A DNA stretch of 64,000 nucleotides from Cruorifilaria tuberocauda (GCA_013365365.1 JABVXU010000081.1:1-64000), one strand, 5' to 3'; positions 11,191 through 26,347 are shown, numbered from the stretch's first letter. Numbers and translations are program-made. Notes: generated by a model not told the origin, from the sequence alone.

Positions 11191-14110
11191 AAGAAATCTG
11201 TAAATATGATAAAATACATAAGTATGCATGTCGTTTCAACTATTATTTTATCACTTTAATGTAGTGAATAATTAGTCTACTGATATTTTCGTTATCAATT
11301 GGCTCATTTCCGGAATATTATCAGCCTAAAAATGTCAGTTTAACCTCTTAACCTCTATGTATAATTCCTTTAAACTTCATATATAAACTTATTCCTTCTA
11401 TCAATGATACATGTTAACATTTAAAAACGGACATTTTACGTGTAAATTTCACCTCCACTTTTGTGAAAGATTAAATCTTTCCCTTTTGAAATCCAACTTT
11501 ATCATCAATTCCAATTATATTATAATGCTTTTTACTTTTTACGGAAAATATAGTAAGCTTTTTTGCAGGTTATGATTTCAAAACATTTGATATTATTGTT
11601 TAAAATTACATATGAATTTTCTTATATATTAAATAACAAGTTAAATCTGTACAAGTTAAATTATCAAGCAAATTTGTCATGATCATGCAATATGAATCAA
11701 CCATGACAAAATGTTAGTGATGTAGTTTTGTTGAAAGTCTCATTAATAGAATAAAATTCAATTTTAATATTTAAAAATTAACAAATACCGGTAATCTATC
11801 TTGATGAAGCTCTGCAAATTCTAAGAATTACTGCCGGACCGTCGAATTATACATTTGCACAATGCTATCTCATTTTTTCAACTAACTCTTCAAATTTATT
11901 AAATTTATTCATCAAAATTTTGAATATTTTACATTATAATTTATTTTTAGTTATAAATGTTAATGCATATTATTAACTTTAGCAAATTCAAAATTCAAGT
12001 TTACTAGCAATAGCAGAGAGAAGCATTTTGATGAGTCATTTTCTATTTAGTTGTTATTTTAAGCTAATTCATCGATTCTAGAGTACACAAATACATAAAT
12101 TAATCATCGACGTATTTGAATTAAATTAAAACGATCAGCTATTCGCTATCAATTAGTATCTTACTAATAAAAATGTTTATAAACTTTACGGAAAGGTTAC
12201 AAAGATCAAGTTCTACCAGACTGTGTTCGCATTTAAATTATTCCATCAAATGATATCACTATCACAAGGGTATAATCAGGCATTTGAACCAAAAAACTTC
12301 GAGTTTTGCACTATTCTGTTAATATATTAAAAAAGCTCCTAATGCTTTTCCTTTTTTTTTTGACTTAAATTCCTCAATGAACATTCATCAAAAATAAGCA
12401 ATAAAAAACAAACCTATTTTTTTAATAAGAATAAACCAATATCAAATTCTAAAAAAAATTTTAACTAAAAAAATTTAAGCTATCATTATTATTAAAAAAT
12501 TTTAAATCAATAATTTAAACTAACACTGAGAAACATTATTTACTTAAAAATCTTCATCAAAAATAATTGAAGTCTTTTCCATGTGAAAATGAATTAATTC
12601 CAGAAGACAAAATTTTTTTCTCAAGTTTCTAACAATGAGCGAAATTAGAATGCGATACTTCAAAAGAATCTAAAATACGATTCAAAAAATGATATGCTTT
12701 ATAAATTACTCAAAGCAAAAAATCAAATTTTATGCAATTAAAAGATATTAATTAAAGATATAAAGATAATAAAAATATTAACATAAATGCTTTAGACGAT
12801 ATAACAAGTTTTATCACAGATAAAGAAGAGGAGTAGTGATGATAAATATTTTAAACGAAACAGAAAAATAAAGATACAATACAAAAAATACTATTTGTTG
12901 ACTTCCACGTTCAATGAAATGAATTAAAACTTGATTCACATGAAAAATTCTGAAAAAATGTGAAAGACTAAAGATAAATTTAAAATTCCGAAAGCGTTAA
13001 CTTCAAATAAACTGATTAATACCCTCAAATTATAAATGCAATAAGTTTAGTAATAATTTAAATAAAAACACCACAAAACTCTTTCAGATCTACAGCATAA
13101 TAAACTTTTTCAAGACTCGATATTAATATCAGGTCAAAGCTAAGGAAATCTTCCCCAAGACATGTCAAGAACATTATTATTGGGAAGAATAAACCAAGAA
13201 AATTCCTGAAAGGTACTTGAAAGCGTGACCTAATTATTTACATCAAGTTAAAATTTAATCGTATTCATTGTTTTATTTCTTATTCATTAATCGAATCGCT
13301 AAGATAATATTTTAACGATAAAAGTGGAATTTTCACTCAGTGCATTCACAATACAAAAGATCATCATAGTCAACATCCTGCTTCAAATAATACATATAAT
13401 ATGTAATACTAACATATCTCAAGCTATTTGCTAAGGATGATTGTTTAGCAAAGTTGACAAACGAAAAAGATAATAGATGAATGATTCGTTAATAATTAAG
13501 GCGCACACGTACCTGTACGTTTATCACAATAATTAAAATGGAGAAAAATTCAGCATAACAGAATTGAATAAACCACTGATAAGATAAAAACCATAAGAAA
13601 CGCCATATAAGAATGAAAAGTGCAAAAATATTCAAAGACAATAACAAGTAATACAGATTACCAATTCATATATCCAGGACAAATGAGTTCCAGTTCAGCA
13701 ATGAGAAAGTTTAACATGGAGAAACACTAACCAACTGTTGTTCTGCATATTTTTTGTATAGAAACTGACATCGATCAACCCTAATGCAAAACAACAAATA
13801 AATTCTTCTGGATTATATCGATTTGAAAAACACTTGAATCAAACCAAATGATCAGAAATTTCAATTTTTTTCAAAATTCAAAAGTCTTACACGAATTGTT
13901 CATGTAATAAGGTGGAATTCGGATGAATGAAGCATTTACTCGTGCAATTTTTTGTATAATTTCCTACTAACAAGAAATAAAACAACTTTATGTAACAAAA
14001 AAAAAAAATAATCGGCAATAATTGATTTATAATTTAAAGTGCTATCAACAAGCACTGTAATTGATGAAAATACAGCATTTTTAGTTCAAGTATTAAAAAA
14101 AATCTATTAA
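11191..14110. other. Intergenic between RIC1 3' end and prominin 5' end
   Basis: About 2.9 kb of AT-rich sequence with no open frame flanked by usable splice sites that I can link to a protein. It must hold the prominin promoter (near 11.2 kb) and the RIC1 3' UTR (just below 14.11 kb). No RNA gene or transposon was recognised. Confidence 0.6.
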
Positions 14111-17100
14111 TTACATCAAATTACACTGTTCACGCCCAACAGTGGCCACATCACTTATCGCCGAACAACCATCTATATCAACATAACCATTACCAATTTC
14201 GCCATTTTCTCGTGGTGGGGTAAACGTCGTCTTTATTAAATTCATCGCTGCTGTTGTTGACAGCTGATGAGATGGTATGGAATTAATTTTTCGTATAATA
14301 CCATTTCGTTCTCTTTGGTCACCTGATACAGACGAGCATCCTAAGTGGGACTGAATCTCCTTCAGATTTTCACCTTAATTCATCACTTTAAGGATAAAAT
14401 AAGTGTAATATTTTGAAAGATAAAATGCAGCATAATTCCGTTTAATGAATGTCAGGTGAAATAATACACTAACATTCATGAAGTATAAAACAACCTTGCA
14501 ATTTCATCATCAGTTGGATAAAATAGTACAGTTGAACCATGACGTCGCAGATTTTTGACAACTTAGTAAACAAGGAAGCTGCTTAGCTCAAAATACACAA
14601 CTTTTCATCTTGTAACATTAAAAGCTTTCGATAAACAATTATTAGTTTTTGCAGCTTCTTTCAAAATCAAAAAACTCACCTAGTGTGGGCAATGTTTTTT
14701 GCTGAATGATGGGCGGTATTTCTCCCCTTGATCCGGGAATTCCATTCATCTTCGCATGTGAATTGCTGATTGATAATAAACTGCTATTGCGGTAACTAGG
14801 TGTGACAGATGATACTTCACTAACCATATGCTCTTCACTTCTTCCTTCAATTATTAACAGATGCTTTTTGTATGCATCGATTAGAGTTCGGTATCCGAAA
14901 CTGCAAACATTTTTTATTGTCGTTATATTCTTCTGCCTCAATATATATTCGGCTGTTATCTAATTTAACAAAGACGCTGTGCTTTATAATTCAAGTTTTA
15001 TTAACAACCAGGAAATATTACTAACTATGTCTGACTCCTCGGACGAAATTCAAATATACAAAGCATACCAACTAATCGAAGCCCAATTCTGCAATTGTTC
15101 CAATCCTTTGCGCAATTCATCCATAGTACCTGGACCACAGCTTTGTATAAATTTCTGTGAGAAATGCTTACTAAGGAATGATATATCCCGTCGTAATAAA
15201 CATAGCTGAAAAAATTGAGAAATTAACACGTTGTTCATATCATTCTTATTATTTAAATATATTTGTATGTCCAAAACGGGTGTTTCGAGTTCGCTTGTTA
15301 TGTTTATTGCTTATTACGTAATTCCTGTTGCGACTCAAAAAAAGAAACACTATAGTTAATTAATTAAAGGCAGAATACTATCATTACATCACTGTAGTTT
15401 TATGTAATTCTTTTCAAAATACGGTGAATTCGAACTAACACCATCAAATCGTTGTTATTCAATCACTGTGTCGATATTTATTCAAGATTTAATATAAATT
15501 TTGAAAAAAAAATTTGCTGCTTTTAAGAAGTTACTACCGTGATTACTTGTATATATCAGAAATATCATTCGGATCACCATATATCTATAGCAGTGCTATT
15601 CTAATGATGAAAACTAAAGAAATATATTGTAGAACCTAACCAACTACATTAGAAAAATTTATAAACATATTCGAAAGGCAAATACAACAGAAAATTCCAT
15701 ACCAATAATGTCCAACTGGCACAGCCAGCTTCGTACATAATATCCAACATATATTTCAACTCTAACTCACTTTCTTGTGATCCTCGTGCAGCGACTTCAC
15801 CACATATTTTTTCAAAACCTAGAACCAAATGTTTAAATAACTTGGGTAATAACATTTACACCCTTCAAATTGTTAAAGCTGCAGTAAAATTACATAAAAA
15901 CCAAATTAACCTTCCCAATCACTGCATGAATTTGAAAGACTTTCTGCAGAAACTTCACTCAACGTGGACTGCCTACACCCTGGTGATAGTTCTTTTTTAT
16001 CTGCAATAAATACCGCAATTAATTGCTCTTAGGAGAACTGTCGACATTGCTAATTCACATCGTTTTATTTAATACATTAATTTGGACAACATGTCAAATC
16101 TGGGGTTGCACACAACAATACCTTCTTTACTGTTGAAGGAGACCGAATTTGAATACGCAGAATTCAATATGTTCTGTTCTTGTTCTTCGGTACTTAATGA
16201 AACATTACTATTAGCTGTTGACAGTGCTGAAAAAGCAAATTTATATAAAATATAATTTCGATTGTTCTTCATCATATCGATTTGACACTTAACATTAAAA
16301 GAAATCAAGCGGATCAAAAAAAGCGTACAGTTATTCTCTTAAGCGGTTCAAATGCTAGCAATACTTGCAACAGTGTGAATTTCCCAAAATTGTTGCCAAA
16401 TTTCTAACTTACATTGTAAGCTATCTAGTGATGTCGTACTTGATGAAATTTTAATGCCTTCAATTCGCTTCGTTAATTGTTCTACAATACTTTGACTGAC
16501 CAACGGATAAGGCCATTTGAACTGTGCATGCAGTCGCATCAAAGCTAATGGAAAATCACTAATTCTTGCTATACTGTGCCGTTGTATTCGAAGCCAGCTA
16601 ATTAAATTGAAATCTAAATAGGCAGCGAAAGCACCTGAAATGAAAAAATAAATTACGAATGCGAGATGCCGCTCACAAAGCTGTTTTCAAAAAAGGTTGT
16701 ACTTAACATAATTTAAAACCGATATATATATATGAAACAAATATTTCTTGAAATCTTGGATAAAAATGAAATCAGAACAAATAAGTCATTCTCTAATACA
16801 CAACAGCCATATAACTATAACAATATAACTTTTTTATTTCTTCATGAAAAAGATACCTAAATCCTGAATACTGCAATCTTCCAGTAAATGAATAGCATGT
16901 TGATCTAACACATCATCAAGATATGTCGACACTGAACCCGTGACACTTCCTGGACTTATAGGCGCAGGTGCATCGAAAGAACCTGTTTTCAAAACTTTCT
17001 TTCCAACTGAATCTTTTCGGCCGGACTGGCTGCTGCATCCAGCATCCTGTAGCGATGGCCTTGATTTTTTTATCATACCTGTAAAATGATATTTATTGTT

Positions 17101-20100
17101 CATCTTCCTCATATTTATGCAGAAGAAAGTCTGACCAAACATTCAACCATTTTTTATTTCTTAAAAATTCATTAAAAATATTTTATTGTCTTATAATTAA
17201 TTATGAACATTATTTTTTGAGTGCTTTTTAGTATAACTTCAATAAAGTTGATATCGCAAGCCTTCACCTGGCACACTGTAACTTCCAAAAACGAATGAAT
17301 CTGTCTCTTCACTGTCATTTGTAGACAAGCGCGTGGGAATGCGTGATACTGCATTAACCACGTTGCGATGTGGTTTCTGACACGATGAAGTTCGCGACAT
17401 ATCATCAATATCAGATGGATCGATAGCACGAAGAAAACGAACAATATCGCGTGCTATCAACCACTGCCGTTTCGAAAGGGCTTCTTCCAGCAATATTGTT
17501 GCATGCTTTAAAATTCTTGGATTTTTTCAAGCAGCCAAGGAATAAAATAAAAAATACTTTTCATTTTATCTGAATGATAACCTTAAAGCATCGCATCTTT
17601 AACTTCTCTTACTTTAACTTGAGGAAAAATGCGCAAATTTATTTCGTTAGCATTTTTCATTCATAGTGAATTACCTTCGAACAATAATTCATAGATTATA
17701 AGAATAATCAACTAAAAGTAAGGATTTCAAGATACAGACAATAACATCCAAGATTCAACCCAATAACAGACCTCCTGACTGGCTGAGCTGTTTTCCATGT
17801 TTTGTAAAATTATAAGAAAGCTGACTGCAGTCTCAAGTTGTCCATCACTGATGCATTTTTCGAAAAGCTCACGTGGATGACCCGTTACAGCGAACAAAGC
17901 AGGCCAAAGAGCTAGTTCGGTTTTTCGGGCACAATGAGCGATAGTTTGTAGGTAATTTGGGAATTCTTGAATAAAAGCTACTACACGAGGTAACAGTGGA
18001 TCTGCAAATATGTATGCATTTACTCTACTCGTTTTTAATCGGTAAACAAAAAACTTCTTGGTGGAACAATATTCTCTTTACAGTATAAGATTTTATTTTA
18101 AAAAGTTATCAATGAACTTTTATACGGAAAATTGAATTACATTTGAACTTTGAAAATTTTTAATTTTACAAAAAGCAGTAACCTGGTATTGGTTCTGAGG
18201 AAGTTGCTTCTTCCTCCAACACATTATGCAATAACAGTTCTAGTACGTGGCCAAAGTATGGTAACCGGTTACAAGTAGCAGCAATTTCTAACGCATACAC
18301 ACCGAGATTTCGTTTCAAAAGTTGACGTAGTAGATGATGCAGGAAAACCTGGAAAACAATGTTTCTTATAACTTTAAGTGCATTCATTATATTAATAACC
18401 TCTCAAATGGAACGTATGTTGTGATAAATTTTCAGTGATGTTGAATAAATTTAAAGGCATCTCAGAAATCTTGCTTGCACTTTTTTAGGCGAATGGGAAA
18501 TCTGGCGATGCTTTTGAACGAACAACACGACAGCTTTGATCTAGAAATATCATTATATCGACTTCATAACATTAACTTGCCTCACTTTTACGATGCAAAT
18601 TATAAATTGGTAATTGCCTTTTCGATTCTTTCTCATCCGAATATGATGGACAACTTTCCACACCAACCGCTAAGCAATCTCGGCTGCATATAACTAAAAA
18701 TAGGATTTTATATAACATCAAAATAGGGCTCAACAAATTTTACTTTAAGGGAGAAAGGGGGAATATGTGCACAAGGTATAGACAGGTTCAATGTAACTTG
18801 AATAACAATGGTGTAACTTATGGATATATTTTCAAGCAAAGAGAATATGAACTCTCTTGCTTATCATTAGACTATTATAACAATGAAGTAATTTTACATG
18901 AGCAGAGTTAGAGAGCTGGCGCAGAAATATTTTGAGTTACATATAAGTAAATAACATATGTCGTTACAACTACTATTTGAATGCCTTTCAGAAAAAATAC
19001 CTTCGAGAATGCAAAATTCAGCTATGACTCAATTACTAGAATATTACTAGAATTCTGCTGAAAACAATGGATAAAAGTAAAATATCTCATTTTCTCAAAA
19101 AAAAGCTAATTGTAAAAATTTCTGCATCACTGAGAAAAATAAAGTGAAATTACAAACCAAGTGGAGCGATACTCAACTCGAAAGGTAACATAATACGTTT
19201 ACTGATGAAAGAGTGGCATGAATTGTAGCCTGTATCATTGATCTGTCTGGCAGTGAATAACGGCATCCAAACCTTAAATGAAACAATAAAAAATGAAAAT
19301 CGCTGAATTTTATTAATGACAATACAGTCGAAGTTTTAGATAAAATATCAAACTGTAAAACAAACTTTCATTCCTTTGGCTCCGCAATTCAGCCACAGTG
19401 CATGTGTTAAATGTGGCTTGCAATAAAACATACTGTCGGTTTCATCAGCAGCATCATGCCAAATTTGTTCCACGTATGATGCGATTAACATAGGCCTACT
19501 TAACTGAATATAAGGAATGTAGTTTCAAACTCACGAAAAGATACTTTTAGAAGATACTTAGCGTGCAAAATTGCACAGAATTAAGAAGCTGAACTTAAAT
19601 AATTGCCATCTATTCAGGGAAAAAATGATTTAAAGTATCAAACATAACTGACATACAATAGTAATATAGATTCCTTAGATCTATCATTTTAAAATATGAT
19701 CGAAAACCTGAAAAGAAGTTCCACCATCATCTGATGAATCACTTTCAATGTTGTCGCGTTTCATCGGATTCAACATTATCAATCTTCCAGAAACATTTAT
19801 GAAAACCGTATCTATACCATCACAAAATTTTGTTCCTGTAATGAACAAATTTTGTTATATGAACGAAAAAACTCCAATTAATGATTTTAGGAAATTTTCA
19901 CTGCGAATGAATAAATAGAATAGTAGAAACTCTCCATCAGCTATACACGAAGTAACGTTAAAGCAATAATTTGAAACTAACCTGAATCATGATTTAAAGA
20001 TGCTGGTTCAACAGACAGAACACAAGCTGCATGTGGCACTATATCTTGAACACGTATTTCTGCACACCTATAATTGGAAAATTTTAACTTATCAACAACT

Positions 20101-23100
20101 TTTGTGAAGAAAGTTTTTCGTATACCTAAACCATCACTGATGTGAAAGTATGTAGCCCAGGAACATCTTTGCAATATATTACTAAATAGCACTTAGAATT
20201 CAGCAAAAGAAAAAATAATTATATGACAAATATTCTGTTACTATTTTCATTCCAATAGATACCTGTCTATTCGAATCATTGGCTGCTCATTCTTAGGATT
20301 CTTTTCCAAAAAAAGAGTGAAAATAAAAATGCAGGAATCCACATCAAAAGTTATTAGTTTGTTTTGCCTGCAAATAAAAAAATATTCAAAACACCGCATG
20401 CAAAAAAAGGTTCAGATAAAAGTCATCAAACATAACACAAAAAATGCCCTAAATTTCTCAACAGCTTATCATAAACATTAGCTCTGATTGATGAATATCC
20501 GATCTTTCTTCAGCTAATAATTTTTCTTGATTAAACAAATAAGAAAAGTGAGAAAAATCGTTATTACCAACCGACGATTTAAAAGAAGCATTCTTGAATT
20601 AATCGAATGCCTTATACAAAATTGATTGTTTAACTGACTTTCCAATGGGTAAAACCGTAATTCCTCCTTGGAACGATCAATATCGTAACAAGCAATCGCT
20701 ACATATCCTCCCCAAATAGTCATCCCACCGGTGACCAACATATCTCTTTCCTGAATTTTGCACAGAATGAAGCATTATTCAATTCCTCTTCAATTTAAAT
20801 CACTTATGTAATGCAAAAAAGGTAACGAAAAATTATAGTGATCTAAACAGCTAGCTTACCAATTTTTTCCTTATTTCTGTTTATGATCTTGGAGTTCTCA
20901 CATCCAACACAGATGATATAGAATTAATTTCCTTAGCTGACAGGGACATTTACAACGAAATATTAGAAAATACATCTTATATTTCCCAAAAACTGTGAAA
21001 AACAAATGAAATTTAGTTCGAATTTTACCTGTGATTCATTGCCAAACATGCGCCATTTGCGTGTCACTAAATTATAATGGATAAAACCTCGCGCACCCGC
21101 AACGACAAGCCATTGTCCATGATCATCCATTTCAGCTAACTAAGTAATTATAACATGATAATAACGATTTTTTATATTTCAGCATCCTATATAAACTTTT
21201 TCAAATTTCAACATCCTATCTAAACGAGAGTCAAGTTTTAATCTCTGCCATGTTCATTAATCATATCGGCATGACCAACACGGCTAGCCAATAAATTGAA
21301 TTTCTTAATCATGGCAATATATGACTTACATCATATAATTATTACTTACTCTAATAGGCCAATTGAATGATAAATAGTTATTCGGTACGGAGAGTACATG
21401 CCAAATGCTGTGGGGAGCGTTAACACTTTGCTCTCGTTCTTTTGCAGCACTGAGATAGATATGACTACTTGAAAGAAAGATAATCTTATCTGTACTTTCC
21501 TGTAATTAAAACCATAAAATATTATCTTTCAAATATGAAAACTTTATCACAAATCAGTTAAAGCTGGAGCTAAAGAAGTACTGAATTAATAAATAGCAAG
21601 GAAATGTTTCTAAAAATAACCAAAACTAGAGAACTGGTTTAGTAATTAGATAAAAATTCTTAACATATATCTCATCAATAACTGAGATTTGAACTATTCT
21701 TTAATAACATGTACTATCTGAATAATTAAAAAAGAACTCACAACACCACTTGAATTCACAGAACGGGCAATTGGCAATACGCGCAATCCCGTATCGGTGG
21801 CTAACCATAAACTAAATCCTTCTGGACCCCAATCAACCCAATGGCACGAACTGACAGCACAGGTACTCCTAAACTGATCGTTTTAAACACTAAAAACGAA
21901 AAATAAACCTAGAATTCAGGTAAATTTTGGACGATATTAAGCTGTTATTGATAAGGAAGAAAGCCGTCAAATGCCAAATATATATGCGTATAAATAAATA
22001 ATTTCCAAAAACAGATCATACTGCCTTAGATCTAATTAGACCATAAACACATCTCACCAAATCAGAAATGTTTTATAAAATGAAAAGGAACCTATAGCTT
22101 GAAGATTCCAGAGAACACCATAACTGAGCACCAAAGGAGCTAAATATAGCAACAATAGGTACTGTGTTCGAACCACTCGCATAGCCACCATCGCACGATA
22201 ACGGTGACCAAACGACTGCTAGTGCTGTTCCTCGTGCATAACATTCCACATGTCGCACTTGACCCATTCGATTCAGTAATTCTGAATTTCACTAATAGGT
22301 TATTTAAGGAAAAAATGAAAATTAAATAAGCTTAAATAACACTGATCTGTGTCATGTTTTTAAATGTGATTCAAATTCATGCTCATAATTATAATCAGTT
22401 ACAAAGACTCTCCAAACTAGAAATTGTACTAAACCTGGTCCATTTTTAACTTGAAGAGATACATGAAACGTGTGTGTTAATGAGCCATTTGTATCATCTA
22501 AATGGAAGGCAGCAATATCACCACTGAAAACACTAAAAATTATTTCAAAAAACCAAAGAATATATTAAAATTTTTAAAACTCAAATGTTAATTAGTTTGC
22601 AAATTTCTAAAAGCCATACTTTCGACATCCATAAACAACTAATCGATATTTGTGGTTTGCTGCGGTGCAAACAGCATCGTTCAACTGTGCTGCCCAAATT
22701 CCTAACAATTCCTGAAATATTAGTTAGGCCATCAGTAATTCATCGGTTGAAAAATTTAAGATAATAAAAAGACAAAGATTTTAAAAATGAGCATAATTGT
22801 AACTGTGACTGTTACCTTTGGAAGGAATCTGGAAGAAGGTGACGTCAGCAAAGCGGCAGTACCATTAGAAAGCACTATACAAAATCCACCAATAAGAGGA
22901 GCATATGCCATATCAACAACATGAGTGCCTGATTCTTGCACGTATTCAGCTAGAAAAATAGAAAGCATGAAAATTACTTTTGAAAACTGATTAAAAAGAA
23001 AAATAAAAACGTAATAAATCCATAAATTCATCTCTTTGCATTAGCTTACTTTTAGATTGCAGTTGGTCGGCAGCGAATGGGACATCGAATAAATGAAACG

Positions 23101-24845
23101 AAAAATTTTTATCAAGTACACCTCCCCATGATATGCGATGTAACCAACCGTCTTGTAAACAAACAAATAAGTCATCCCGAAAAGGCACGATGCTGCAAAA
23201 CAACGAAGTGAGAATAAATTTCCTGATCTAAGGTCGATTTTCACAAAATCAAATAGAAATGAAGTAAAGCGAGCAATATAGCGTAGAAACCATTACCATA
23301 AAAGGTGAATTATGCATAGAATCTAAGAAGGTAAATCAACCGCAGATGTCTCTACTATTTTTTTATGACTACATCTCAATCACTGATTTCACTTTAAATA
23401 ATTCCCTCTTTATGGTTAGGTCTTAGCTTCAAGAGAAACTAATTTTCTGGCGTGATGGGGGAAACGGCTAGACTAGGAATTAAAACACATATGATATGAC
23501 TGAACTAAATTTACACAATAACTATACAAAAGACCATACATGTGATTTTGTACCGTTGCATATTTACTTTAATAACTCCAAAGAAAAAATTTTTTCTAAA
23601 TTAGCGCTTCAAAAATACCAACCATGTCGCTGGACTGTTAAGTCGTGCTACAACCGACAAATATGCTGCAGTTTTTGGTCTTTTTTCATGAATAAATAAT
23701 TCTTGCGAAGTACGCCTTAAGTGTTCATCGCGCGGTTCAGTTAAATTGAAAGACTGTTTGTCAGACGATATATCCAACCGATACACCAACAAGCAATTTT
23801 TCGAGGTCTGAAATAATATTCTATTCACTATTTGATTTAATTATGGTCAAGAAAATAAGAAACAACGCGAAGAGACTTGTCAGATAACAACATATAGTTA
23901 AATGAATCAGCAAAACAGATCGGTGACTGGCACTTTCAGTTTCTTATTCTAGAAACAGATTATTATCTGCATAACACGACTGTTATGATAATAATATAAT
24001 AATCTCTCTTTTTCTATAAATATCTCACTGTTCGAATATGTATCATCTAGCATTACTGTAATTCTTCATTGCATACGGACAAACATTAGCCTATATGAAA
24101 TAATCACATGCTCTTAGCCGTTCAATCATTTAACTCAATAATACACTCATTCCTTACACTATAATCTGTTCCTCTCTTAAATCGAGAAAAATCAATACAA
24201 ACCGTGAAACAAATAGCGGAGGAGTCATGCCGCCAATAAGCTTTCCGATATTCACCCTTTTTCCTTACATCTTCTTCAGTTCGTTTGAATGAACAGAGCA
24301 ACAACTGAGGCTAAAATAGAAAAAATTTTCAGATTTATTAAATACCTAAGAAAGAATTATGAAAGTCATAGCCCAAAATTTTTGACCAAATTTTGCTCTT
24401 AAGAAATTAGCAAAAGAATTCGAAATTAAAATCATAGGCCTATATGAAATAATCTCAAGTTTTTTAGTTTCACAACGTTTTCGAAAATACAAAATCAGGC
24501 AAATGTGTATATTTTCTAAATAACTTGGGTTTTATCATCACCCTATTGAAAAACAATTTGAATAAAAATAAGTTATTTTTCAACGAGCTACTTTTTTAGC
24601 ATTACTAATTTCGAGGTTACAAATCCCAGTACGAAAAAAGCGACGAATTAAATAATGAGAAGAGTAATACTAACGTGAGCTAAATATATATAAAAAATAG
24701 ATGAGGTAACGGCAACAAAGAGTGTTTTGTCACGATTTCCAACGACGCAAAATACGTGCGATTCCTGATTTTTATCACTTCTACTACATCCTGGTAGTCG
24801 TAGGTTATGTTCATTACCATCCTGAAAAAGCCAAACAAGTGTCAT
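14111..24845 (-). CDS. ric1: RIC1 homologue, subunit of the RAB6 guanine nucleotide exchange factor
   Basis: Twenty-nine exons, phase-consistent, about 1487 aa (human RIC1 about 1423): 24845-24675, 24310-24203, 23807-23623, 23192-23050, 22949-22816, 22711-22620, 22532-22435, 22281-22092, 21868-21742, 21499-21350, 21139-21029, 20750-20572, 20367-20263, 20181-19982, 19835-19708, 19503-19366, 19272-19158, 18693-18581, 18348-18183, 18001-17772, 17505-17268, 17078-16857, 16634-16413, 16226-16122, 16000-15911, 15818-15703, 15205-15069, 14900-14680, 14340-14111. The N-terminal half is a WD40-like propeller ([21 protein letters not shown]). The RIC1 domain follows, with [44 protein letters not shown] and [13 protein letters not shown]. 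The C-terminal [14 protein letters not shown] block is also family-typical. With RGP1 it activates RAB6 at the Golgi for endosome-to-Golgi traffic. Intron 18 appears to use a GC donor. Exon 7 has two in-frame acceptors 9 nt apart. The start ATG is the least certain point. Confidence 0.92.
18571..18582 (-). other. Probable GC-AG intron donor in RIC1 (intron 18)
   Basis: On the minus strand exon 18 ends AAAAGTGAG followed by GCAAGT, a strong match to the GC-type 5' splice site. Joining it to the acceptor at 18349 gives [14 protein letters not shown], in phase and matching the family (human ...TSQIYLHHILRQ). The nearby GT dinucleotides give the wrong phase. Confidence 0.7.
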
Positions 24846-25320
24846 ATTTACATTATTATGATGGGAAGAAAATTCCACAACAAAATTGCCAAAAATTATT
24901 TCTCTAATTAGAGCAGTGTTAATATCAAAACCGTTTCTTAGCAATTTCGATTTTGAAAGACAATGAAAGAATCAAAAATGACAGCAGAAGATTTTTTATT
25001 GAAGATGACGATATTATAGAAAACAGAAAGATGATAAAACTGAAAATGATATTTGGAAAAGAATATGACAGAAATTATCTCGTCGATCATATACTCTATT
25101 CAAGGAATAAATAATAAATATCAACATTAAAAACTTAGGCCTGCCAATCAATAACTATACAAAAGGTATACATCAATATTAGTGAATCTATAGCCTTCAC
25201 TTATTAATTCAGTCTTTTTTGTTCACCTAACAGACAAATGATATATGATCGAATCTTCAGTCTTACAAAAGGATCCAAGTAATGTGCGCCAAAATTTATA
25301 AGCTTATGGAAAACAAAATT

Positions 25321-25358
25321 CTCGTGCACATGAGCGACGAAACTTCCGCATGCACGAG
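25321..25358. promoter_or_regulatory. Inverted repeat CTCGTGCA...TGCACGAG upstream of RIC1
   Basis: Perfect 8-bp arms (25321-25328 and 25351-25358) separated by 22 bp in a stretch richer in G+C than its surroundings, about 480 bp upstream of the RIC1 start. It may be a protein-binding site near the promoter; function is inferred only from position and symmetry. Confidence 0.3.
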
Positions 25359-26347
25359 CGAGAGATGGGTCTTTCGCAGATTAAAGAGAAAGGGTGATTA
25401 AACGGATATCGATCATCTAAAATATCTTGAAGATGGAGAAAAATAATTTGCGTTAGTGAGAAATTATAGGCTATCACTATTTATTTGTTGGTTAGATCGT
25501 AATAATTACCGGCAGAAACATATTTCTCTGATGATAGCGAAATGAATATCTCAGTTACTGAGTGCTATCCATCACTAAAACAATTATCGACGGAAACCGT
25601 CTGGATTGATACTCCCTGCAAGCAAGTTTAACAGCTTCAAAATTTTAATAAACGGCAAAAAAATCTATATATTAATATTTAGCGAGAATAAAGTAATATT
25701 TAGCCAAATTGATATATATATATTTCTTTCAAAGCTTCTCTTAAATGATACATTTCTTCCATAACAACTGAAGTGTGCATGTTGAAATTGAACAAAAATT
25801 TCCACTAAGTTAGAATTTTTACGTAAAACGGAAAAATTAATAATGAAGAGTAAATTTACTATTTAATTTATGTTACTATTTACTGAAGATTACGGTACAG
25901 TATCAGATCAAGACAATTATATGAATCTCACCAAACATCTCACTAAAACAAAAAAATGACAATTTTGGAAGAAAGCCAGAAACGTGTAATAGCAACGTTC
26001 CATTATTATGCGCCGCGATGAAAATATTCATCTCAAATGATTTATTGAAATGGCCATTTACGACAAAAGTTTCCGTATAATTAACCTCCGGTAAATCGAA
26101 AAGATGTCAAATAATATTCATTAATTACGATCAGATATAGTTTATTTTGATAATAAAAAGTTGCAAACTATACAATGAAACTGCCAGATAAAAGTTATAA
26201 ATTTGAATCGATACATTTTGACTTTTTGAAATCCTTGAACTTTCACAATTATCAACTATAAAGTTCAATATGACGCTAAACAAACAAGCATGATGATCAT
26301 CAAAACTGTACTATTTACAGTTACTATCATTGTGCTCTGCTTATTTC

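Noticed and set aside
18475..18693. Plus-strand 72-codon open frame
   Set aside because: Antisense to RIC1 exon 18, which has family similarity on the minus strand.
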